NCBI RefSeq assembly: GCF_001858025.1
Contig: NZ_LZQD01000001.1
Span: 1,445,151 to 1,509,150 of the forward strand
Reading direction: 5' to 3'
DNA from: Trichormus sp. NMC-1
GTDB taxonomy: Bacteria > Cyanobacteriota > Cyanobacteriia > Cyanobacteriales > Nostocaceae
DNA length: 64,000 nucleotides
The notes under the pieces are model-generated. The model searched no databases and was not told the origin of the DNA. It saw only the letters and a program-made list of their open reading frames with translations. Shown here in pieces: positions 45,902 to 55,114 of this stretch. Each line of letters starts with the position of its first letter. Within the stretch, counting starts at the first letter, position 1. A program made the translations under genes and the position numbers.

Positions 45902-46204
45902 ATGCAAATTGCCAAAGTTCGTGGCACAGTAGTCAGCACGCAAAAAGATCCAAGTCTTAGAGGTGTCAAACTACTGCTGTTGCAATTAGTAGATGAAGAC
46001 GGAAACCTCCTGCCAGAATACGAGGTAGCAGCCGATAGTGTAGGCGCAGGAGTGGAAGAGTGGGTACTGGTCAGTCGTAACGGTGCCGCTCGTCAAGTTC
46101 TAGGCAATGAACAACGTCCGTTAGATGCAGCAGTAGTGGCGATAATAGACACCATTCATGTTGAAGATCGCCTCATCTACAGCAAAAAAGAACAATATAG
46201 ATAG
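45902..46204 (+). CDS. ccmL: Carboxysome vertex protein CcmL
   Basis: Pentamer-forming BMC-vertex protein that caps the corners of the carboxysome shell. The 100-residue sequence has the family core MQIAKVRGTVVSTQKDPSLRG, LLLLQLVDEDGNLLPEY, DSVGAGVEEWVLVSRNGAAR and the closing AVVAIIDTIHVE. It starts 6 bp after ccmK1 and has no ribosome-binding site of its own, so it probably depends on translational coupling to ccmK1. Confidence 0.96.
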   Translation: MQIAKVRGTVVSTQKDPSLRGVKLLLLQLVDEDGNLLPEYEVAADSVGAGVEEWVLVSRNGAARQVLGNEQRPLDAAVVAIIDTIHVEDRLIYSKKEQYR

Positions 46205-46329
46205 TCACCCCTGAAGGGGAATTCAAAATTCAAAATTCAAAATTGATTCACTTTTTTGAACGCTGAATTTTGAATGGGAGCGTAGCGACCGGCTACTAAC
46301 AAAAAGCTTAATTCAGGAGGAATGTCTCA

Positions 46330-47991
46330 ATGGTAGTCCGCAGCACGGCGGCCCCCCCAACCCCGTGGTCAAGGAGTTTAGCTGAACCCAAAATCCATGA
46401 AACTGCATTTGTACACTCTTCTGCCAACATTATTGGGGATGTGTTGATAGGTGCAAATGTCATCATTGCTCCAGGGATTTCCATCAGAGCCGATGAAGGG
46501 ACACCTTTTTATATTGGTGAAAACACTAATATTCAAGATGGTGTCGTCATTCATGGTTTGGAGCAAGGTCGAGTAATTGGTGATGATCAACAAGAATACT
46601 CGGTCTGGGTTGGTGAAGATGCTTCTATTACCCACATGGCTCTAATTCATGGGCCAGCTTATGTAGGGGATCACTCCTTTATTGGCTTTCGCTCTACGGT
46701 ATTTAATGCCAAGGTGGGTGCAGGTTGCATTGTGATGATGCACGCTTTAATTCAAGATGTAGAAATCCCCCCAGGTAAATATGTCCCTTCGGGAGCGATA
46801 ATTACTACCCAGCAGCAAGCTGACCGATTACCAGATGTACAAGCTCAAGATCAGCAGTTTGCTCATCATGTAGTCGGTATTAATCAGGCATTGCGGGCTG
46901 GTTATCGCTGTGCTGCGGATAGCAAGTGTATTGCACCCATTCGGGATGAACTTAATCTTTCTGGGGCTAAATCTTATACAAGTATTGTTGTTGAAGAATT
47001 GGAAAGGAGTAGTGAAGTGGCGAGCAATAGCTTGGGTGCAGAAACGGTAGATCAGTTGCGTTATCTACTACAACAAGGGTATAAAATCGGTTCAGAACAC
47101 GTTGATCAAAGACGGTTCCGCACAGGTTCATGGCAAAGCTGTCAGCCCATTGAAACCAGGTCTTTAGAAGCAGCGATCGCAGCTTTAGAAAGTTGTCTAG
47201 TAGACCACAGTGGCGAGTATGTCCGTCTGTTCGGGATTGACAATGGTAGACGGAGAGTATTAGAAACCATCATCCAACGTCCAGATGGTGTAGTTGCGAC
47301 TACATCCACCTTTAAGCCATCTGCGGCTCCCAGCAATGGCAGCTACAACGGCAATGGTAATGGTAATGGCACCAGTAGCAGTAAACTCAGCGCCGAAACA
47401 GTAGACCAGATCCGTCAACTTTTAGCAGGCGGTTACAAAATCGGTACAGAACACGTAGATGAGCGCCGGTTCCGCACAGGTTCTTGGAACAGTTGTAAGC
47501 CCATAGAAACAACTTCTGCCAAAGAAGTGGTTTCCGCCTTAGAAGAGTGTATAGACAGCCATCAAGGCGAGTATGTGCGGTTGATTGGGATTGACCCCAA
47601 AGCCAAACGCCGGGTACTAGAAAGCATTATCCAACGTCCAAATGGTCAAGTAGCCTCATCTGGTAGCACCAAATCATTTGCAAGTGCATCTTCTGGATCT
47701 GCAACTGCAACTGCAACAGTTACCAGCACTCGGTTGAGCGTAGAAGTAATAGATCAACTGCGGCAATTATTGGCTGGTGGATTTAAAATTAGCCTAGAAC
47801 ACGTAGACCAACGCCGTTTCCGTACAGGTACTTGGGCTAGTTGCGGTCAAATTCAGGCTCAATCTGAACGAGATGCGATCGCAGCTTTGGAAGCACATCT
47901 CTCTGAATATCCAGGAGAATATGTGCGCTTAATTGGTATTGATGCCACAGCCAAGCGCCGGGTATTGGAAGCAATTATCCAACGTCCATAA
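46330..47991 (+). CDS. ccmM: Carboxysome scaffold CcmM (gamma-carbonic anhydrase + three SSUL domains)
   Basis: Organises Rubisco in the carboxysome core. Residues 1-200 are a left-handed beta-helix gamma-carbonic anhydrase with the zinc-site histidines His75, His102 and His107 ([15 protein letters not shown]). Three Rubisco-small-subunit-like (SSUL) domains follow (about 240-325, 352-440, 465-553), each opening with a DQLRxLLxxGYKI-type helix and containing the RRFRTG motif. SSUL1 and SSUL2 have the cysteine pair (SWQSC...ESCL; SWNSC...EECI), while SSUL3 keeps only the first (TWASC). Flexible Ser/Asn/Gly/Thr linkers separate them. An aggagg ribosome-binding site precedes the ATG, and a second start inside the gene gives a short form. 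Confidence 0.96.
   Translation: MVVRSTAAPPTPWSRSLAEPKIHETAFVHSSANIIGDVLIGANVIIAPGISIRADEGTPFYIGENTNIQDGVVIHGLEQGRVIGDDQQEYSVWVGEDASITHMALIHGPAYVGDHSFIGFRSTVFNAKVGAGCIVMMHALIQDVEIPPGKYVPSGAIITTQQQADRLPDVQAQDQQFAHHVVGINQALRAGYRCAADSKCIAPIRDELNLSGAKSYTSIVVEELERSSEVASNSLGAETVDQLRYLLQQGYKIGSEHVDQRRFRTGSWQSCQPIETRSLEAAIAALESCLVDHSGEYVRLFGIDNGRRRVLETIIQRPDGVVATTSTFKPSAAPSNGSYNGNGNGNGTSSSKLSAETVDQIRQLLAGGYKIGTEHVDERRFRTGSWNSCKPIETTSAKEVVSALEECIDSHQGEYVRLIGIDPKAKRRVLESIIQRPNGQVASSGSTKSFASASSGSATATATVTSTRLSVEVIDQLRQLLAGGFKISLEHVDQRRFRTGTWASCGQIQAQSERDAIAALEAHLSEYPGEYVRLIGIDATAKRRVLEAIIQRP
47004..47019 (+). promoter_or_regulatory. Internal ribosome-binding site and GTG for short CcmM
   Basis: An in-frame GTG at 47017 (codon 230 of ccmM) is preceded by aaggag at 47004-47009 with a 7-base spacer. 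Initiation here gives a 324-residue protein of three SSUL domains without the carbonic-anhydrase domain, equivalent to the M35 form made by internal translation in Synechococcus. The site is seen in sequence; its use is inferred from that precedent. Confidence 0.8.
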
Positions 47992-48021
47992 TAATTAGGG
48001 AACAGGTAACAGGTAACACAA

Positions 48022-48051
48022 TTTTGGATTTTAGATTTTAGATTTTAGATT
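48022..48051. repeat. Short tandem repeat (ttttagat)
   Basis: Three to four copies of an 8-bp unit, ttttagat, in the ccmM-ccmN spacer. Sequence of the inverted type (aatctaaaattc) follows near 48150, so the spacer RNA could fold back. Confidence 0.5.
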
Positions 48052-48242
48052 GACCCCAGCAGTCAAGTCGGGGGCTTCTCTACGAGACACTATCGCGTTC
48101 AGACCTGTTTGGATTTTGAATCTTCAATCCAAAATTCAAAATTTAAAATCTAAAATTCGGTGATTGTTAATTTTCTCCCCACCTCCCTACTTCATAATTA
48201 TTCTCAATACTCATTTTTCCGGCTTCCAAGGTGACAAATACC

Positions 48243-49007
48243 ATGTCTGTGCCGCTGCTACGCCTGGGCAACAGTTTTGATTCTCACATTAGTGGTGAGG
48301 TGAATATTCATCCCAGTGCGGTATTAGCACCAGGGGTAATCATTCAAGCAGCTGCCAACAGCAAAATTATTATCGGACCTGGTGTCTGTATTGGCATGGG
48401 GTCAATTCTCCAAGTCAATGAAGGTATTCTAGAAATAGAAGCAGGAGTGAACCTGGGAGCCGGTTTTTTGATGGTTGGGGAAGGTAAAATTGGCACTAAT
48501 GCTTGTATTGGTGCAGCAACAACAGTATTCAACTGTTCTGTCGCATCGGGAGAAGTAGTTCCACCCGGTTCTCTTTTGGGAGACAATAGTCGTCAAGTTG
48601 GCAAAACCCAACAACTCGAACCTTCCACCAATAATTCCACTTCCACAAAAGTTCCACAGGAAAAGCCAGAAGAATCGGTAATTTCTTCAACTCATTTCTC
48701 AGCTTCAGCCTTTGTGGAGTTCCAACACCAGCCTAATTCCGTTTCTGGGCCTTCTCCGACTCCTAAAAGCCAATCTCCCCCAGTGGAGGAACAGGCTCAG
48801 GTTGCTGCCTCTGACCAACAGGAATCTACTCACCCAGAATCTACCGAAATTAGTAATCCAGAATCAGCACCCAACCCAGATGAAACTAAAGCCCATAATA
48901 CTTTTGGGACTCAGATTTACGGACAAGGTAGCATTAATCGGCTTTTGATCACATTGTTTCCCCATAGGCAATCCTTGAACGACAAACACTCTGACAATTC
49001 CTTGTAG
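48243..49007 (+). CDS. ccmN: Carboxysome assembly protein CcmN
   Basis: Links the CcmM/Rubisco core to the shell. The N-terminal 120 residues are a left-handed beta-helix of hexapeptide repeats (NIHPSAVLAPGVIIQAAANS, GAGFLMVGEGKIGTNACIGA). A long Ser/Pro/Gln-rich linker follows (about 125-225). The C-terminus is the encapsulation helix that binds CcmK: TQIYGQGSINRLLITLFPHR. I started at the ATG at 48243, which has aaggtg 10 bases upstream; a GTG four codons earlier is in frame. Confidence 0.93.
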   Translation: MSVPLLRLGNSFDSHISGEVNIHPSAVLAPGVIIQAAANSKIIIGPGVCIGMGSILQVNEGILEIEAGVNLGAGFLMVGEGKIGTNACIGAATTVFNCSVASGEVVPPGSLLGDNSRQVGKTQQLEPSTNNSTSTKVPQEKPEESVISSTHFSASAFVEFQHQPNSVSGPSPTPKSQSPPVEEQAQVAASDQQESTHPESTEISNPESAPNPDETKAHNTFGTQIYGQGSINRLLITLFPHRQSLNDKHSDNSL

Positions 49008-49056
49008 TAAGTGTTAATTGTTAAGTGGAGAGTTTTGTGAGTATCCTGGAGAATTC

Positions 49057-49854
49057 ATGATGGAAACATCTAATCAACGGTCTCTTACCACTATCCAGCC
49101 AGTACGTCGCCGTCATCGAGACAACTTCAAGGATACTGCCTTGGGTTTAGTATCTACTCTTAGCTTTCCAGCCATAGTTGGAACAGCTGACATGATGTTG
49201 AAATCGGCTGGAGTCCATTTAGTGGGTTATGAAAAAATTGGTAGTGGTCACTGTACAGCAATTATCCGAGGTGGTATTGCTGATGTGCGCTTGGCTGTAG
49301 AAGCTGGTGTACAAACTGCTGAACAATTTGGTCAGTTGGTTTCTAGTTTGGTAATTCCCAGACCTTATCCCAACTTAGATATTGTGCTGCCTATTACTAA
49401 CCGCATCAGTAAATTAATGGAGGAAGGCAGTTACAGCCGATTGAGTAATCAAGCAATTGGTTTGGTAGAAACGCGGGGTTTTCCAGCAATGGTGGGCGCT
49501 TGTGATGCCATGCTCAAATCGGCTGATGTCCATTTGGCAGCTTATGAAAAAATTGGTGCGGGTTTGTGTACAGCCATTATTCGTGGTTCTGTAGCTAATG
49601 TTGCCGTAGCCGTAGAAGCAGGAATGTTTGAAGCAGAACGCATCGGAGAATTGAGTGCGGTGATGGTGATTCCTCGTCCATTGGATGAAATGGAGCTAAC
49701 CTTACCGGTGGCTAGTTGTTGGATAGAAGAACGTGAACCATTAAATATACCTTTAAATATCAGGGATAAAATTGTGGACGCGGAAGCTGTGGAGTTGCCA
49801 GATTTAGCTAAATTGCCTATGAAAATTAAGGAAGAACTATGGAACGATGAATGA
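49057..49854 (+). CDS. ccmO: Carboxysome shell protein CcmO (tandem BMC domains)
   Basis: A protein of about 265 residues with two BMC domains in series: ALGLVSTLSFPAIVGTADMM (about residue 30) and AIGLVETRGFPAMVGACDAM (about residue 130). Their pore loops are KIGSGHC and KIGAGLC. Such tandem proteins form pseudohexameric trimers at facet edges. A basic N-terminal segment (RSLTTIQPVRRRHRDNF) and an acidic C-terminus (about 215-265) frame the domains. I chose the ATG at 49057 with ggaga upstream; the frame opens at 49018. It follows ccmN by about 50 bp and closes the operon. In many Nostocales, ccmO is remote from ccmKLMN. Confidence 0.9.
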   Translation: MMETSNQRSLTTIQPVRRRHRDNFKDTALGLVSTLSFPAIVGTADMMLKSAGVHLVGYEKIGSGHCTAIIRGGIADVRLAVEAGVQTAEQFGQLVSSLVIPRPYPNLDIVLPITNRISKLMEEGSYSRLSNQAIGLVETRGFPAMVGACDAMLKSADVHLAAYEKIGAGLCTAIIRGSVANVAVAVEAGMFEAERIGELSAVMVIPRPLDEMELTLPVASCWIEEREPLNIPLNIRDKIVDAEAVELPDLAKLPMKIKEELWNDE

Positions 49855-50099
49855 TGAATTCTAAATAACATATTATTCAATATTCAGCATTCATCTTGAG
49901 TTGGAAGGCATTTTTTGTCTTGCTTGTTTTTTGATGATAACTTCTTAACTCCATAAGTCCAATACCGCACTTCTGATAGCGAGCATAGATTATTATCTAT
50001 ATTAAACCTCATAACTTTGTATGAGTAACATTACAACAAGGGGTAGTGTTCAGTGATACTAGATTTATATCTACGAATTGCTATTAGAGGAGAATCACC

Positions 50100-51023
50100 T
50101 TGAACCAAGCGACGTTGCACCAGTTGAAGGTGTTCGAGGCGGCGGCACGGCACGGCAGCTTTACTCGTGCTGCTGAGGAATTATTTCTCACCCAACCTAC
50201 CGTATCAATGCAAATCAAGCAACTAACAAAATCGGTAGGATTGCCATTATTTGAGCAGGTGGGAAAACGTTTATTTTTGACGGAAGCTGGACGAGAACTC
50301 TTTACTACTTGTCGTCAGATTTTTGAGACTATAGCTCAATTTGAAATGACGGTGGCAGATTTGAAGGGTCTAAAACAAGGGCAATTGCGGTTAGCAGTGA
50401 TTACAACAGCAAAATACATTATCCCGCGTTTGTTGGGTCCATTTTGCCAACTTTATCCTGGAATTGATATCTCCCTACAAGTCACTAATCATGAACGGAT
50501 TTTGGAACGCATGGTTGGTAACATGGATGACTTGTATATTATGAGCCAGGTTCCAGAGCATTTAGATGTCCATGTCGAGGCATTTTTAGAAAATCCTTTG
50601 GTAGTTTTTGCACCTGTGAATCATCCTTTGGCACAGGAAAAAAATATCCCCATAGAAAAATTGGTAGATCAACCATTTATCATGCGCGAACCTGGTTCAG
50701 GTACACGCCGTGCGGTGCAATCTCTCTTTGAGGAACATGGGATAAAGGTGAAGGTGAAACTGGAATTGGGGAGTAATGAGGCGATTAAACAAGCAATAGC
50801 CGGGGGTTTAGGAATTTCGGTATTATCTCGTCATACTTTATTAACAGATAGTTCTGAGTTCAGCATTTTGGATGTGCAGCATTTTCCCATGAAGCGCACT
50901 TGGTATATGGTTTACCCATCTGGTAAACAGTTATCGATTGTGGCTCGTACTTATTATGAGTATCTACTAGAGGCGGCTAAGAAGATTGTGGAGCAAGAAG
51001 TGATTACTTCAGTTCCAGAATAA
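50100..51023 (+). CDS. LysR-family regulator (CmpR/RbcR/NdhR type)
   Basis: A 307-residue LysR transcription factor with the N-terminal winged helix-turn-helix (LHQLKVFEAAARHGSFTRAA, then EELFLTQPTVSMQIKQLTKS) and a C-terminal effector domain. Position after the ccm operon and sequence landmarks (GKRLFLTEAGRELF, FIMREPGSGTRRAVQSLFEE) fit the cyanobacterial group that controls carbon-concentrating genes (CmpR, CcmR/NdhR, RbcR). Translation begins at TTG with aggag about 8 bases upstream. Which of the three paralogs it is cannot be settled here, so I give no symbol. It is expected to act on the neighbouring ccm or ndh promoters. Confidence 0.85.
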   Translation: MNQATLHQLKVFEAAARHGSFTRAAEELFLTQPTVSMQIKQLTKSVGLPLFEQVGKRLFLTEAGRELFTTCRQIFETIAQFEMTVADLKGLKQGQLRLAVITTAKYIIPRLLGPFCQLYPGIDISLQVTNHERILERMVGNMDDLYIMSQVPEHLDVHVEAFLENPLVVFAPVNHPLAQEKNIPIEKLVDQPFIMREPGSGTRRAVQSLFEEHGIKVKVKLELGSNEAIKQAIAGGLGISVLSRHTLLTDSSEFSILDVQHFPMKRTWYMVYPSGKQLSIVARTYYEYLLEAAKKIVEQEVITSVPE

Positions 51024-51170
51024 ACTTTACATTCAAAACCGGAAATCCCTTGACGCTGAAACCGGAAACCATTGACAATTAACCAACAGAACCAGTGAAC
51101 AATCAACAGGTGACAGTGATAACTGGTAACTGGGTAACTGATAACTGATCGACATGGGAAAAAACTGGCA

Positions 51171-52799
51171 ATGGTGAACCCGGAAATATTATCTTGGCGC
51201 AAAACAGTAGAAAGCCAAATTGTTGCTGTCACTGTCTATGGTGACAAAGCTTTAGTGACAAGACGAGGTGTTATCTCCTTAACGGGAGAAGAACGCGAGT
51301 TGTTAATTACACCATTGCCTGTCGCTCTAGAAACTGAGTCTGTGAGGGTAAGCGGTACTGGTACGGTAGGGGTGCGGTTGGTGGGAGTGAGCAGCGATCG
51401 CATTTATACTACCGAACCTGTGGCTGAAAGAGTGGCGCAGTTAACGAAACAAATTCAGCAACTGGAAGCAGAAAAACGCCATTTACAAGCTCAAATAGAT
51501 GCCTTGGCATTACAATCTCATTTTATTACAGGCTTGGGTGAAAAGACAGAAGAACCCTTTGCTCAAAGCCTGTCACGGAAAAATCTCAGTTTGAGTGAAA
51601 CCTTGGATTTTCTCAACTTTATTGGTAGTCAGTATAGCGAATATGCGATCGCTTCCGGGGAGTGCAAAACCCAACAGCAAGAATTAGAAAAGCAATTACA
51701 ACCACTCCGCACCGCATTGCAAAAAATCCAAACACCACACCCTAAAGAAAGCTTGAGTGTGATTGTCGGTGTGGAAGTTGCGGGGGAAGGTGAGTTTGAG
51801 CTAGAGATGTCTTATTTGGTGAATCGAGCTAACTGGAAGCCGCTTTATGACTTGCGGGTTGATAGTAGCAGCAATATCTTATATCTGAGCTACCTAGCAG
51901 AAGTTACCCAAACTACAGGTGAAGATTGGCTTGGTGTAGCGCTGACTTTTTCTACCGCTAAACCGGGATTAGGTACAATCCCACCTAAGCTGAAGCCTTG
52001 GTATATTGATACACCACGTACACGGGCAGATGATTCTCTGACTATGCAGCGTTCAATGTCTCCTCCACCTGCTATGGCTGTGCTGATGCCTCCTCCTAAT
52101 AATGCGCCAAAGGCTGCAAAAAAGGAAGAAGAGGAAAATTTCATCAGTGCTGAAACAGTCGTAACGGAAGTATCTAAACAAGGCAGCGTAGTTACTTTTA
52201 AACTAAATAGTGGTGGTAATATTCCTAGTGATGGCGCACCTCATAAAACCACAATTTTTCAAGATGATTATCCTTGTAAATTAAATTATGTAGGAATGCC
52301 ACGTTTAGTTAGTTTTGCTTATTTACAAGCTAATGTGAAAAATAGTTCTGATGGTGCAACTTTATTACCAGGGAAAGCAAACATTTTTCGGGACAGTATC
52401 TTTGTCGGTGCAACTCAATTAGAACATATTGCTCCAGGACAGGAATTTAAAATTAATTTGGGTATAGATGAAGGTTTAAAAATTGAACGCGATTTAGTTG
52501 AACGTCAGGTAGATAAGAAACTGATGAGTAGTCAACGCCGAATTACCTATGCTTATCGGGTGGTAATTACTAATTTGTTAAATCAAGAAGCAAGTTTGAA
52601 ATTAACTGAACAATTACCAGTTAGTCGTAATGAGCAAATTAAGGTGCGTCTGGCTCGTTCTCAGCCACAAATTCAATTAAGTGAAATCGGAATTTTGGAG
52701 TGGGATATTGTGTTGGCAGCGCAGGAACAACAAGAGGTATATTATCAGTTCACTGTTGAGCATCCACCGGAGTTGACGGTGTTGGGGTTGGATATTTGA
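51171..52799 (+). CDS. Mucoidy-inhibitor MuiA family protein (DUF4139)
   Basis: A 542-residue protein with the DUF4140/DUF4139 architecture. The N-terminal domain (VTVYGDKALVTRRGVISLTG) is followed by a coiled coil (about 85-115, QLTKQIQQLEAEKRHLQAQI) and the large C-terminal beta-rich domain (ANWKPLYDLRVDSSSNILYL, ending EVYYQFTVEHPPELTVLGLD). No enzymatic motif is known. A Pro-rich acidic linker (about 290-330) interrupts the C-terminal domain. The gene follows the LysR gene by 147 bp of short direct repeats and may be independent. Confidence 0.85.
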   Translation: MVNPEILSWRKTVESQIVAVTVYGDKALVTRRGVISLTGEERELLITPLPVALETESVRVSGTGTVGVRLVGVSSDRIYTTEPVAERVAQLTKQIQQLEAEKRHLQAQIDALALQSHFITGLGEKTEEPFAQSLSRKNLSLSETLDFLNFIGSQYSEYAIASGECKTQQQELEKQLQPLRTALQKIQTPHPKESLSVIVGVEVAGEGEFELEMSYLVNRANWKPLYDLRVDSSSNILYLSYLAEVTQTTGEDWLGVALTFSTAKPGLGTIPPKLKPWYIDTPRTRADDSLTMQRSMSPPPAMAVLMPPPNNAPKAAKKEEEENFISAETVVTEVSKQGSVVTFKLNSGGNIPSDGAPHKTTIFQDDYPCKLNYVGMPRLVSFAYLQANVKNSSDGATLLPGKANIFRDSIFVGATQLEHIAPGQEFKINLGIDEGLKIERDLVERQVDKKLMSSQRRITYAYRVVITNLLNQEASLKLTEQLPVSRNEQIKVRLARSQPQIQLSEIGILEWDIVLAAQEQQEVYYQFTVEHPPELTVLGLDI

Positions 52800-52909
52800 A
52801 TTGGGGATGATCACACTACTAAGAGAATTAACAACAATAATGCTTTCTTGTTCAGTGGAATTAACAAAACATCTGTAAAAATTTCTTCAAATCATTCAAG
52901 GTAGGATGT

Positions 52910-53179
52910 TCAAAGTTCCAAATCGACATCATCAATATCAATAACAATACCTACCCTTTCAATCTCACCCTTCTCTATATCTGCTTTTAAGGAATTGAGA
53001 GCAGCTATTAGTTTTTTAGAATTTAATCCCTCCATTGATTTATAATCATCCTCTGAAATAATAATCGGAGGTGTCGGTTCTATAGATTCAACTTCTATAT
53101 TGCAATTGAGGTGACGAATAATTGCCTGTAGGAAAAATTGATCATTTTTACTTTCTACAATCAAAATATTACTACTCAC
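52910..53179 (-). CDS. Short TOPRIM-like protein (DUF3226-like), possibly truncated
   Basis: An 89-residue protein with a TOPRIM-like start (ILIVESKNDQFFLQAIIRHL, conserved Glu in VESKND) and the DxD pair in GIVIDIDDVDLEL at its very end. Known TOPRIM/DUF3226 proteins of this kind run to about 200 residues, so the second half is missing; a stop codon falls directly after DLEL. It starts at GTG with a ggagg site and overlaps the 3' end of the ATPase gene by 8 bp, so the two are translated in tandem. It may be a degraded nuclease partner of the ATPase. Confidence 0.7.
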   Translation of the reverse strand: MSSNILIVESKNDQFFLQAIIRHLNCNIEVESIEPTPPIIISEDDYKSMEGLNSKKLIAALNSLKADIEKGEIERVGIVIDIDDVDLEL

Positions 53180-54260
53180 CTCTCACCTCCTTATTGTGAC
53201 TTATTCCATACTCTAAAGTATCTAAATCTCGCTTTATAGCAAATATTTTGCCTGTTTTTAGATGTTTTGTTAGCTCAAAATGAGCAGCTATATTTTGATA
53301 CTCAGAGCCAGCTTTTATGAAAGCTTCTATCATTTCTAAGCTATGTGTTGTTGCAAAAATTTGCACATTTAATTCACTAGCTAATCTGTAAAGAATACTC
53401 CAAAAAGCAGCTTGGTTAGAGTGATGAATACCATTTTCTATTTCATCAATTAGCAAAATACTATTTTCATTATTCACAATTCTTAAAATGATATCGGCGA
53501 TGCGATTAATTGCATCACCAAACAAGGACAAAGGTAATCTACTTTCACCTTCTCTCTTAACATAAAGATTTGGTTCACCGATACTAAAGCTCTCTACACC
53601 AATAATGGAAGAATCAATAGCCTGAAAAGCTCTTAGAAGCTCATTGTCTCTCTCATTCAAACGAGCTTTGTCAAACTCTTCGGTCAATTCTCGACTAGAA
53701 ACTCTCAAAAAAGAGGGGATAAAAAAAGCATTTTTTATATCAGGAACTTTGATATCTCTGGCTATTACACCCTTAGCACTGGAAATGATTAATGTTTCAA
53801 AATCATCTCCATTATTAATCCTGGTTTTCAGGTGCATCACAGATAATACAGACTCACTTCCTGAAAAAAGACTGATTATTTTCTCGTTATCATTATCATC
53901 ATCCTGTTGATAGGTATCTTCTAAATCTTTCACAGATTCATCAACAAATACTTCAACTTTTTTAGAAGAACCACTTTCAAGAGTAGCGTCAATCTCTAGT
54001 GTACTATTCTTATTTTGTTGAAAAAAGAAGTTGTTCCAGGTTCTTTCAGGCAAAGCTCTACTTAACTTTGATGATTCTCTTCTTACTTGTCGCAACAAAA
54101 AAATAGTATCTGGTCTTGGTGTACTATTGAGGAATAATGCTTCTAATAATGCAGTTTTACCAACATTATTTTTTCCGCTAATTAAATTAATTTTCTCAAA
54201 ACCTAATACTTTTAAATTCTGGAAACATCTAAAATTTTTAATCTCAATATTCTTAATCAC
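53172..54260 (-). CDS. AAA family ATPase (OLD/AAA15-like)
   Basis: An SMC/Rad50-like ATPase of about 362 residues, of the OLD-type group found in anti-phage and repair systems. It begins IEIKNFRCFQNLKVLGFEKI, with Walker A SGKNNVGKT, a variable middle, then the D-loop/Walker B SILLIDEIENGIHHSNQ and the AAA15 switch ATTHSLEM. No TOPRIM domain is fused; instead a short TOPRIM-like gene overlaps its end by 8 bp. I chose GTG at 54260, with ggagg 5 bases upstream, over an in-frame TTG at 54278. OLD nucleases and PARIS AriA/AriB pair this type of ATPase with a TOPRIM nuclease; function here is inferred. Confidence 0.82.
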   Translation of the reverse strand: MIKNIEIKNFRCFQNLKVLGFEKINLISGKNNVGKTALLEALFLNSTPRPDTIFLLRQVRRESSKLSRALPERTWNNFFFQQNKNSTLEIDATLESGSSKKVEVFVDESVKDLEDTYQQDDDNDNEKIISLFSGSESVLSVMHLKTRINNGDDFETLIISSAKGVIARDIKVPDIKNAFFIPSFLRVSSRELTEEFDKARLNERDNELLRAFQAIDSSIIGVESFSIGEPNLYVKREGESRLPLSLFGDAINRIADIILRIVNNENSILLIDEIENGIHHSNQAAFWSILYRLASELNVQIFATTHSLEMIEAFIKAGSEYQNIAAHFELTKHLKTGKIFAIKRDLDTLEYGISHNKEVRGE

Positions 54261-54467
54261 TGTCACCTCCAGATACAAACTTACTCACTTACATTACCTT
54301 ATATCTTTCACCACCCAGATAGTTATCAACAAAATGGACGTATCAAGAAAAGCTTTTCGGTAATTTATTGCTTTCTGAAGAGTTTGTTGCCAGAGTTGTA
54401 CCGTAATCGACTCTTCCTCTGGCGTAAATTGGTTTATAAAAATTAGGTATTGATCCAAATGCTGTTT

Positions 54468-54633
54468 AGAGGATGTTTTAAAAGTATTTTTGGTAACATC
54501 AAAAGTCTCAGAACCTAACCCCCAACCCCTTCCCTACCAGGGAAGGGGAGTAAGAATCAAAGCCTCTCTCCCTGTGGGGGAGAGGTTTGGAGAGGGGTTT
54601 AGAGTATAATTTGCAACTTTTCAAACATCCTCT
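54468..54633. mobile_element. MITE-like element, copy A
   Basis: A 166-bp unit with inverted ends AGAGGATG / CATCCTCT extended to about 16 bp (agaggatgttttaaaa against ttttcaaacatcctct). It is nearly identical to the reverse complement of 58023-58188. The interior holds two GC-rich hairpins (ccttccctaccagggaagg and ctctccctgtgggggagag). No ORF. Its last base overlaps the stop codon of the small Cys-rich gene. Confidence 0.75.
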
Positions 54634-54833
54634 TAAGGATCTTCTGGAAATACCCATTTTGGTGGTTCTGTCATTTTTTTCCGCAGTCGTTCTTCAGCCA
54701 TTTCTAGCATTTTGTCTAAAGAAGTCTCTTCGATAAATTTTGAAGTTGCTTCTCTAAACTCAGTATTAGGACATTTATCGCCTAAAACGCACCCGTTGAC
54801 GCAGGCTTCAGCGCAGTTAATTGTCTGCTCCAC
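54633..54833 (-). CDS. Small Cys-containing conserved protein, unknown function
   Basis: A protein of 66 residues that starts at GTG 54833, where gaggag lies 6 bases upstream. The sequence begins with INCAEACVNGCVLGDKCPNT, placing four cysteines with spacing C-x3-C-x3-C-x5-C, which could bind metal. An acidic/basic helix (SLDKMLEMAEERLRKKM) and the end PKWVFPEDP follow. The open frame reaches a TTG at 54872, but the GTG is better placed. It resembles small conserved cyanobacterial proteins of unknown role. The stop codon TAA abuts a MITE-like element. Confidence 0.7.
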   Translation of the reverse strand: MEQTINCAEACVNGCVLGDKCPNTEFREATSKFIEETSLDKMLEMAEERLRKKMTEPPKWVFPEDP

Positions 54834-54944
54834 AGTGAACTCCTCTCTACATTCGGGCGTTTTACCCTTCAAATAAATTTTACTATTATTGGTAATAGGT
54901 TATTAACTAAACCTAGTCCAAGTTGAGAACTGTAGTTTTTTAAA

Positions 54945-54979
54945 AGGGAACAGGGAACAGGGAACAGGGAAGAGGGAAG
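54945..54979. repeat. 7-bp tandem repeat (gggaaca)
   Basis: About five head-to-tail copies of gggaaca or gggaaga in the gap before mnmE. Confidence 0.6.
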
Positions 54980-55114
54980 AGTATAGAATTTGAGAATAAA
55001 ACCCGATTAAAAAAACTATGGGTTTCAAAATAGACGCGGTTTAATATTACTATCTAACTGCTATGGGGGTTTAGTATTGTGTTTTCCCCATACTTCTGAA
55101 CCCTCAAAACTCCT

